From contig JADJLA010000004.1 in NCBI GenBank assembly GCA_016705695.1, forward strand, positions 1 to 64,000: a DNA stretch of 64,000 nt. The letters run 5' to 3'. The stretch's first letter is position 1. Each line of letters starts with the position of its first letter. This DNA comes from Sphingobacteriaceae bacterium. Lineage in GTDB: Bacteria > Bacteroidota > Bacteroidia > B-17B0 > Aurantibacillaceae. Shown here one piece after another: positions 57,853 through 64,000 of this stretch. Made by a program: the position numbers and the translations under genes. Under the pieces are notes generated by a model that was not told where the DNA came from, did no database searches, and worked only from the letters and a program-made list of their open reading frames with translations.

Positions 57853-58767
57853 CTAATAAATGGCTCCTTGAATCGAAACCTTAAATTTTTTATTCCCGAC
57901 TTTCATCTTCTCATCTTTATTCCACATTACCGAATTGGTATGATTGAAATGAATAAAGTGGATCTTTGCTTTTGTTTGATCGCTTGCAGTTTTAAAAAGA
58001 TTAATTGTTTCTTCAATAAAAGGGTGAGGTACTTCGCTCATCTTCCTATTCTTTAATTCATTGATATCGTTAAATGTTGCATCCAAAAAAGCAATATCTA
58101 CTTTTTCTACTTCCTTAATAATAGCTCGCTTCCATTTTTCCCATTTATCAATATCAGGTATGAATAAATAACTTTTTACGGTTGTAGCAATTCTAAATCC
58201 TACTGTTTCTGAAAACTCATCGCGATGCGGAACTAACATAGAAGTTATAGTTATTTGATCGGATAATTTTACTGGAAGATATTCTTTTAACTCAACTAGT
58301 TTTATATTCTCTAACTTAACTAATTGACTCCACGGACCATTTTTTTCGATGAACTCCTTCATTTTTGGCATTACATACACAGGAATATTATTGGCATTCA
58401 TAACCTCACGCCCCAAATTAATTAACCCGGCATAATGACCAATGTGCGCATGCGTTATAAAAATACCATCAGGTAAATAATTGTATTTGCCTCCCGATAA
58501 TGTTTTGAAATACTCCACCTGTTCTTTTATGTCTGGCGTAGCTTCCATGAGCCACCATTTTTTTGCTTTTGGATCAACAATAGCTAATGCCACGATAAAT
58601 TTTTTTAAGTTTGTATCTTTCCATACCATTTTACAACATTGCTTCTCGCAACCAAAATGTGGATAACCGCCATCTTGAGCTATGCCTAAAACTTGTACAT
58701 AGGGTAGGGTATCGGTTTGAGAGAAACCAAAACTTGTGAGAAAAATAAAAAGTGTAATAAAGCGCAT
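57853..58767 (-). CDS. Exported PqqB-like MBL-fold hydrolase
   Basis: The 304-residue protein starts with a signal peptide (RFITLFIFLTSFGFS). It has YVQVLGIAQDGGYPHFGCEK (the Cys-rich PqqB-like opening, with CCKMVW), WWLMEATPDIKEQ and the metal motif FITHAHIGHYAGL. The canonical HxHxDH reads HAHIGH, so the Asp ligand of the second zinc is missing. PHRDEFSETVGFR and FIHFNHTNSVMW follow. The PQQ gene cluster is not seen, so a general hydrolase role is more likely than PQQ synthesis. Its start overlaps the ABC transporter stop by one base (TAATG), so the two are translationally coupled. Confidence 0.82.
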   Translation of the reverse strand: MRFITLFIFLTSFGFSQTDTLPYVQVLGIAQDGGYPHFGCEKQCCKMVWKDTNLKKFIVALAIVDPKAKKWWLMEATPDIKEQVEYFKTLSGGKYNYLPDGIFITHAHIGHYAGLINLGREVMNANNIPVYVMPKMKEFIEKNGPWSQLVKLENIKLVELKEYLPVKLSDQITITSMLVPHRDEFSETVGFRIATTVKSYLFIPDIDKWEKWKRAIIKEVEKVDIAFLDATFNDINELKNRKMSEVPHPFIEETINLFKTASDQTKAKIHFIHFNHTNSVMWNKDEKMKVGNKKFKVSIQGAIY

Positions 58768-60506
58768 TAATTATTTTGCAATTGATTTAACTTATAATAC
58801 TCGCCTCTTTTTGAAAGTAACTGCTCGTGCGTACCGCTTTCAATGATCTCCCCATCTTTTAAATATAAAATAACATCGGCGTGTTTGATGCTTGAGATAC
58901 GATGACTTACGATCAATGATGTCTTCCCAAGCATGATCTTTTTTAATTCTTCTAATATCAAATGTTCAGTCTCACTATCTACAGCTGATAAACAATCATC
59001 AAACACTAAGATCTTAGGCGAACTAATTATCGCACGAGCGATCGAGATCCTTTGTTTTTGTCCACCAGATAAGGTAATTCCTCTTTCGCCAATAACGGTT
59101 TCGTATTTATCCGGGAATCCAATTATATTCTCATGAACTTGGGCCGACTTAGCACTATTTACAACATCTTCTTCTTTTGGAATTGTTCCTTTTAAACCAA
59201 AGGCAATATTATTTTTTATCGTATCACTAAATAATAGAACTTCCTGAGGTACAAATCCCATGCTACTTCTTATGAGTTGCAAATTATGTTCCTTCACGTC
59301 TTTTCCATCAATACTAATACTTCCCGAAGAAACATCATACTGCCTAGCTAATAAATTTAGTAAAGTAGATTTTCCGCTGCCTACAGAACCGGTAATACCA
59401 AGCGTTTGCCCACTCGCAATTTTAAAACTGATATTGTTGATCGCTTTTACATTATTTTCGGGATATACAAAACTTACATTCTTAAATTCAATGCTGCCTT
59501 CAATTGGGTATTGTTCATTAGCTGGACTTGAAATATTCGGTGCGGTGTTCAAAAATTCGTTGATGCGTTCTTGCGAAGCCGCTGCGCGTTGTACTAAAGA
59601 GGTGATCCATCCTAGCGAAGCAAAAGGCCAGGTAAGCATAAATATATAATAGATAAATTCAGTGATATTACCGTATTGAATTTTATTTTCAATAACTAAC
59701 CTTCCTCCATACCAAATAGTAATTAATGTGCTCAAGGCAACTAAAAACAACATGGTTGGGGCAAACATGGCTTCGGTGCGAGCCAAACGTAAAGCAATAC
59801 CTTTATAATCCTCGCTTTTATTAAGCATCTCATCGCTATAGTATTTTTCTCTGTTATATGCTTTTATTAATCGTATGCCGCTAAATGTTTCTTGCGCCTG
59901 AGAGGTAAGGTCAGAAAGCTTGGATTGCACTTGTAAACTTCGCTTATTAATAAGATCTGAAATGATATAAATAAAATACGCTAGAATAGGCAAGGGTAAA
60001 AATACCAACCAGGTTAATGATTGATTTACGCTGAGCATAAAAGAAAGCACAGTGATAACTGTTGCAAGCGTATTTACCAAATACATAATGGCCGGCCCGG
60101 TGTACATTCTTACGCGGCTAACATCTTCACTAATGCGATTCATTAGATCACCTGTAGTGTTTTGCTTATAAAATTTAGCGTCAAGCTTTTGGTAATGTTC
60201 GTAGATATCATTTTTTTGATCGTACTCAATATGTCGGCTCATCACTATTAATGTTTGCCGCGTTAAAAACAAAAAGCCACCGCTAATTAATGCAAAGCCT
60301 ATCATTTTAATTCCGCACCAAACAAACAACATTGGATCTGAAGTAACCTTTGTGTCAATAGCTTTTAAAACCTCGTTGGTTCCTTCCCTTACTATCACAC
60401 CTTGATAAGTCCTAGAAATGGTAGATAATGCCACAAACAACATGCCACCCAAAAAGTGCCATTTATATTTAACAAAAAAGTGGTTTAAGGCCTTAAGAGC
60501 TTTCAT
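58767..60506 (-). CDS. ABC exporter (MsbA/MdlA-like half-transporter)
   Basis: The 579-residue protein has six membrane helices followed by a nucleotide-binding domain. Walker A is ITGSVGSGKSTLLNLLARQ, Q-loop SMGFVPQEVLLFSD, signature LSGGQKQRISIARAIISS, Walker B and D-loop KILVFDDCLSAVDSETE, and switch SLIVSHRISSIKHADV. The residue after the Walker B Asp is Asp rather than the usual Glu, as in the degenerate subunit of heterodimeric exporters such as MdlA/YheI. No second half is adjacent. Lipid or drug export is likely, substrate unknown. It is coupled to the PqqB-like gene. Confidence 0.9.
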   Translation of the reverse strand: MKALKALNHFFVKYKWHFLGGMLFVALSTISRTYQGVIVREGTNEVLKAIDTKVTSDPMLFVWCGIKMIGFALISGGFLFLTRQTLIVMSRHIEYDQKNDIYEHYQKLDAKFYKQNTTGDLMNRISEDVSRVRMYTGPAIMYLVNTLATVITVLSFMLSVNQSLTWLVFLPLPILAYFIYIISDLINKRSLQVQSKLSDLTSQAQETFSGIRLIKAYNREKYYSDEMLNKSEDYKGIALRLARTEAMFAPTMLFLVALSTLITIWYGGRLVIENKIQYGNITEFIYYIFMLTWPFASLGWITSLVQRAAASQERINEFLNTAPNISSPANEQYPIEGSIEFKNVSFVYPENNVKAINNISFKIASGQTLGITGSVGSGKSTLLNLLARQYDVSSGSISIDGKDVKEHNLQLIRSSMGFVPQEVLLFSDTIKNNIAFGLKGTIPKEEDVVNSAKSAQVHENIIGFPDKYETVIGERGITLSGGQKQRISIARAIISSPKILVFDDCLSAVDSETEHLILEELKKIMLGKTSLIVSHRISSIKHADVILYLKDGEIIESGTHEQLLSKRGEYYKLNQLQNN

Positions 60507-60659
60507 TTAACAAATTTAGAGCATTTTGCCCTCTTCCCTGTAAAGATAGAGCCTTTAAAGCACCCTCAAAGGTTAAAAACTCACTTTTTTTGAATATTTT
60601 TAGGTTCGGTACTAAACCTTTGGCCAGTTCATACGTCTTATATTAAAACAACAACTATT

Positions 60660-61595
60660 ATGAAATCAAATAAAATCATTTTCGGGATCACCACACTAGT
60701 ATTAGCAGGTTCCCTTATGTTCACAAGCTGCCGCAAACGCGATAAGCAAGAAGAAGAGCCTGATCAGGAAACCAGCACTGCAAGCGATAATGCTAATATG
60801 GAAAATATCAGTAGTGATATGGATGCTATGGGTAGTGAAGCTGCAGAAACAGGAACTGTAGGAGAATTTAGAAGTTCGGGAACTGATATGCTTTCAATGG
60901 CTCCGGGCGCAACTGTTACCGGTTTTGGTTCATCAACGATTACTGTTGATTTTGGAACAGGAACAACTTGTAAGGATGGAAGAACTCGCTCAGGTAAATT
61001 AATCTACGATCTTTCACAAAGCACACCAAGTACATCTACTTTTTATCGTCATCCGGGTTTCAAACTTGTGATCACTTCACAAAATTATGTGGTTGATGGT
61101 TATTCGGTAACGATCGCAAATAAAACAATTCAAAATACAACACCATTAAGCGTGGGTGGACAAACTGTATTTACAGGAACAAATCTTACATGGAACATCA
61201 CAGCCAATATTTCGGTTGCTAAACCAAATAATGGTGGAACTGTAACGTGGACATGTAATCGTACCAAAGAATTGATCAATACAAATGATGTGCAATGTTA
61301 CCACGGACAAACACTTCCAATAACTTGGAACAAAGCCAAAATTAAGATCAACGGCACTGCAAGCGGTACAAATGCAAAAGGCGAACAATACACAGTAACT
61401 GCAACCGACTTGATCCGTGATTTTACTTGTACACCAAGCACAAATTATCCAAACCGTCATCCTTTTATAAGCGGAACATTAGCTTACAAACCGGGAGCTC
61501 GTCCAACTCGCTTATTTGATTACGGAAACGGTGGATGCGATCTTAATGCAACAGTTACAGTAAACGGTGTAACTTACGCAATAACATTACCTTAA
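60660..61595 (+). CDS. Lipoprotein of unknown function
   Basis: The 311-residue protein has a lipoprotein signal (FGITTLVLAGSLMFTSC, lipidated Cys at the end), an acidic Glu/Asp-rich linker (KQEEEPDQETSTASDNAN) and a Thr/Asn-rich beta domain. Conserved-looking parts are ITVDFGTGTTCKDGRTRSGK, FYRHPGFKLVITSQNYVVDG and FDYGNGGCDLNATVTVNGVT, and four Cys could form disulfides. Similar 'GxxCxDGRxRxG' lipoproteins occur widely in Bacteroidota without known role. It is monocistronic, with a terminator. Confidence 0.75.
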   Translation: MKSNKIIFGITTLVLAGSLMFTSCRKRDKQEEEPDQETSTASDNANMENISSDMDAMGSEAAETGTVGEFRSSGTDMLSMAPGATVTGFGSSTITVDFGTGTTCKDGRTRSGKLIYDLSQSTPSTSTFYRHPGFKLVITSQNYVVDGYSVTIANKTIQNTTPLSVGGQTVFTGTNLTWNITANISVAKPNNGGTVTWTCNRTKELINTNDVQCYHGQTLPITWNKAKIKINGTASGTNAKGEQYTVTATDLIRDFTCTPSTNYPNRHPFISGTLAYKPGARPTRLFDYGNGGCDLNATVTVNGVTYAITLP

Positions 61596-61622
61596 TAATT
61601 TAAAGTTTAATTTTACAGAAAG

Positions 61623-61651
61623 ACCCATCGAGAAATCGGTGGGTTCTTTTG
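61623..61651 (+). terminator. Rho-independent terminator
   Basis: Stem ACCCATCG/CGGTGGGT (one G-T pair), loop AGAAAT, then TCTTTTGTTTTT. It ends the lipoprotein gene. A CCTCCTTAGAGGG/CCCCCTAAG repeat-like text follows at 61667-61695. Confidence 0.85.
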
Positions 61652-61712
61652 TTTTTAAGTCTTTCCTCCTTAGAGGGACATTTTGCCCCCTAAGTAACCC
61701 CAAAAAACTTAT

Positions 61713-63785
61713 CTACCCCTTCAACTTCATCATCAAATACGAATACTGTAACGCTGCAGTTTTTGCGCGTTGCTCGTTGGTTGATGAACCGGCGTGGCCA
61801 CCTTCGGTATTCTCATAATAATAGATCTTATAACCCATATCTATCATTTTGGCAGCCATTTTGCGAGCGTGTCCTGGATGAACACGATCATCGCGAGTAG
61901 AGGTTGTAAAAAATACTTCAGGGTATTTCTCTCCTTTTTTCAAATTATGATAAGGAGAATATTTTTTAATGAATTCCCAATCTTTTGTATCAGGATCGCC
62001 ATATTCGCCCATCCAACTAGCGCCTGCTAATAATTTATTGTAACGCTTCATGTCCAATAAAGGAACCTGGCAAACAACGGCGTTATATAAATCAGGACGT
62101 TGCGTAAAAGAAACGCCCATTAATAAACCACCATTACTTCCGCCCATAATACCTAATGTTTTTGCCGAAGCAACATTGCGTGTAATAAGATCTTGTGCTA
62201 CCGAATGAAAATCATTATAAATATTCTGACGTTTTTCTTTTAATCCTGCTTGGTGCCATTTTGGCCCATACTCACTACCTCCACGAATATTTGCTAAAAC
62301 GTATACGCCACCATTATCTAACCAACCTTTTCCCATAACGCCAGAGTAGTATGGAAGCATAGAGGATTCAAACCCGCCATAGGCGTAAAGTAAAGTAGGA
62401 TTTGTGCTGTTCATTACAATATCTTTTTTGTAAACGATAAAGTAGGGGATCATGGTTCCATCATTCGATTTAGCTTTGATCTGCTCCACCGCATATTTAC
62501 TTGCATCAAAATACGCAGGTAATGATTTATAGGTTTTTATAGTATTGGTGGCCGCATCAGCAACAAAAAGTGATGAAGGCGTTAAAAAGTTTTGAAAATA
62601 GAAAAAAAACTGGTCAGAATTTTCGTCTGTTGCTGCTAAGCTAATTGCTCCATAATCAGGAGCGTTCACTTTTGTTCTGCTCCATCTTTTATCGAATGAA
62701 TAAATATAAAGTTCACTTTTTACATTATTTAGAATACACACCAATAATTTATTCTTTGTGCTGGCAACTCCTGATAAGCTCGAGAATTCATCAGGAGCAT
62801 AAATTACTTGAGCTTCTTTTTTCCCTTCTAAAAGTTTTGTGAAATTTAAACTTATAAGCGACCCTTGTTTTAATGTGTCGGCATTTACAACCCAGTTGGA
62901 TTTTAAACTTAACACAAGCTGATCATTAAGAAGATCTGATATATCTGCATCCTCTGGTATATCTAGCTTAATGATCTTGCCATTTACCATCACCGAAGTT
63001 TCTGAAGTATAAAATGTTATCCCTCTACTTAAGAATAAATGTTTTTTATCACCATCGCGCATATTAAAGCCGGAAGCCCATACGTCAGATTCTTTTCCTT
63101 CAAAAATAAGTTTAGCATCTTTTAATGGTGTGCCTCGCTTCCATAATTTTACTTGACGAGCATAACCAGAGGTTGTCATTGTTCCTTTACCAAAGTCGGT
63201 TGAAACGAACACGGTATTTTCATCTAAATAGCTCAAACTTCCTTTTGCTTCAGGCATTACAAAGCCGTCTTTAATGAATTCTTTTTTAACTGCGTCAAAC
63301 TCCTTCACAGTAACTGCATCGCCACCACCGTTAGAAAGATTCACTAAAAAGCGATCATAATTTGGATACAAACCATCAGCACCTTTAAATACCCATTTGA
63401 TATTGTCTTTTTTAGAAAGCTCGTCAATATCCAATACAATTTCCCATTTAGGATTTGCGCTTAAATAATCTTCTTTAGTTGTACGGCGCCAGATACCGCG
63501 AGGATTAGTTTGATCTTGCCAAAAATTATAAATATACTTTCCGTAAATACTTGGCGCGGCAATACGATCGGTTGAATTATAAACTTCTAAACTTTTGTCA
63601 TATACACTTTGATAGATAGGTTGTTTACTTAATACATCAAACGTTGCTTTATTTTGAGCTTCTACCCATTCTAAAGATTTTTTGCTATCAACGTCTTCTA
63701 GCCATTGAAATTTATCTTCTTCCTGAGCATTTGAAAAATTGATACTTGCAACAAGTGCAGCTGATAATAATATTTTGTTTTTCAT
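61713..63785 (-). CDS. Secreted prolyl oligopeptidase (S9A)
   Basis: The 690-residue protein has a signal peptide (KNKILLSAALVASINFSNA). The N-terminal part (FQWLEDVDSKKSLEWVEAQN) and the propeller (residues about 70-420) match S9A peptidases. The hydrolase domain has the triad Ser in LGIMGGSNGGLLMGV, Asp in STRDDRVHPGHARKM and His in NTEGGHAGSSTNE. NIRGGSEYGPKWHQAG is the typical loop before the Ser. It cuts after proline in short peptides and is periplasmic or surface-located, fitting the peptide-scavenging role of the M14 enzyme. It is a single-gene unit. Confidence 0.93.
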   Translation of the reverse strand: MKNKILLSAALVASINFSNAQEEDKFQWLEDVDSKKSLEWVEAQNKATFDVLSKQPIYQSVYDKSLEVYNSTDRIAAPSIYGKYIYNFWQDQTNPRGIWRRTTKEDYLSANPKWEIVLDIDELSKKDNIKWVFKGADGLYPNYDRFLVNLSNGGGDAVTVKEFDAVKKEFIKDGFVMPEAKGSLSYLDENTVFVSTDFGKGTMTTSGYARQVKLWKRGTPLKDAKLIFEGKESDVWASGFNMRDGDKKHLFLSRGITFYTSETSVMVNGKIIKLDIPEDADISDLLNDQLVLSLKSNWVVNADTLKQGSLISLNFTKLLEGKKEAQVIYAPDEFSSLSGVASTKNKLLVCILNNVKSELYIYSFDKRWSRTKVNAPDYGAISLAATDENSDQFFFYFQNFLTPSSLFVADAATNTIKTYKSLPAYFDASKYAVEQIKAKSNDGTMIPYFIVYKKDIVMNSTNPTLLYAYGGFESSMLPYYSGVMGKGWLDNGGVYVLANIRGGSEYGPKWHQAGLKEKRQNIYNDFHSVAQDLITRNVASAKTLGIMGGSNGGLLMGVSFTQRPDLYNAVVCQVPLLDMKRYNKLLAGASWMGEYGDPDTKDWEFIKKYSPYHNLKKGEKYPEVFFTTSTRDDRVHPGHARKMAAKMIDMGYKIYYYENTEGGHAGSSTNEQRAKTAALQYSYLMMKLKG

Positions 63786-63893
63786 AAGTATGATTTACGT
63801 AAGAAAGTTAAGACTTTTTATTGTGAAAAGGTGCTAAAAATGGGGAGTGGTGAATATTTTATGTGGGGTGGTTTAGTGGCTTTTAACCACTTA

Positions 63894-64000
63894 TGTCATT
63901 TCTCGATACGATTTTTGCAAGTGGCAGGCAAAAATCACTCGAACTGACAGGGAGCGGCGGAGTGTAATAACGATGTCATTTCGAGTGAAAAAATGCGCCT
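63894..64000. repeat. R2 repeat, copies 4 and partial 5
   Basis: Copy 4 (63894-63950) reads GTCATTTCTCGATACGATTT, TTGCAAGTGGCAGGCAAAAA, TCACTCGAACTGACAG. A second, inverted copy starts at 63973 (GATGTCATTTCGAGTGAAAA) and runs off the window. The layout mirrors the R2 pair after xerD. Confidence 0.75.

Noticed and set aside
1..64000. CRISPR arrays, tRNA or rRNA genes, intact insertion sequences
   Set aside because: No regularly spaced direct repeats, no cloverleaf with a recognisable T-arm, and no transposase motif were seen on reading both strands. Absence by eye is not proof.

Overview
The window is a chromosomal stretch of a low-GC member of the Bacteroidota. Support comes from T9SS sorting domains (type A on three proteins or fragments, type B on two giants), TPR proteins fused to SpoIIE phosphatase domains, Bacteroidota-style promoters (TAnnTTTG), OmpA-like and lipoprotein-rich content, and dispersed short palindromic repeats of the kind common in this phylum. 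No rRNA, tRNA, CRISPR array or intact transposase was recognised.

Layout. 1-4.5 kb: a tightly packed plus-strand operon of envelope genes (two DUF4407-like membrane proteins, a transglutaminase-like protein, a four-helix membrane protein, a lipoprotein, a small DUF6804-like protein). Nearly every gene in it carries one-base frameshifts. 4.5-6.4 kb: debris, namely a T9SS surface-protein fragment, a broken Fic gene and a second T9SS tail. 6.4-19.6 kb: two TPR-SpoIIE signalling genes, a chalcone-isomerase-like exported protein, a four-gene SDR/epimerase/CPBP/membrane operon, and three OmpA or coiled-coil envelope genes, one holding an Ala/Lys/Glu helix of about 600 residues. 19.6-27 kb: a RidA/PLP-enzyme pair opposite a Tat-like PLP enzyme, a T9SS M14 carboxypeptidase, and a T9SS protein joining a c-type heme motif to a PHM-like copper monooxygenase. 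27-32.8 kb: a UspA protein, def, guaB, and a carA that has lost its catalytic His/Glu end. 32.8-38.3 kb: a 1446-residue polymorphic toxin, its likely immunity gene and a zinc-ribbon membrane protein. 38.5-48.1 kb: a small OB-fold-like protein, a third TPR-SpoIIE protein, and housekeeping genes (aroQ, xerD, ispH, an exonuclease, lysC-lysA). 48.2-57.6 kb: two giant T9SS type B surface proteins. 57.6-64 kb: a PqqB-like hydrolase with an ABC exporter, a lipoprotein, and a prolyl oligopeptidase.

The strongest unexplained signals are (i) a dispersed element of about 150 bp, present four times, whose hairpins are kept by compensatory changes; (ii) the toxin-immunity locus next to the truncated carA; (iii) the frameshift-dense envelope operon at the left edge; and (iv) the heme/copper T9SS protein with all six copper ligands recognisable. 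Frameshifts sit mostly at homopolymers. They may be assembly errors, so broken genes are described with their reconstructed reading.
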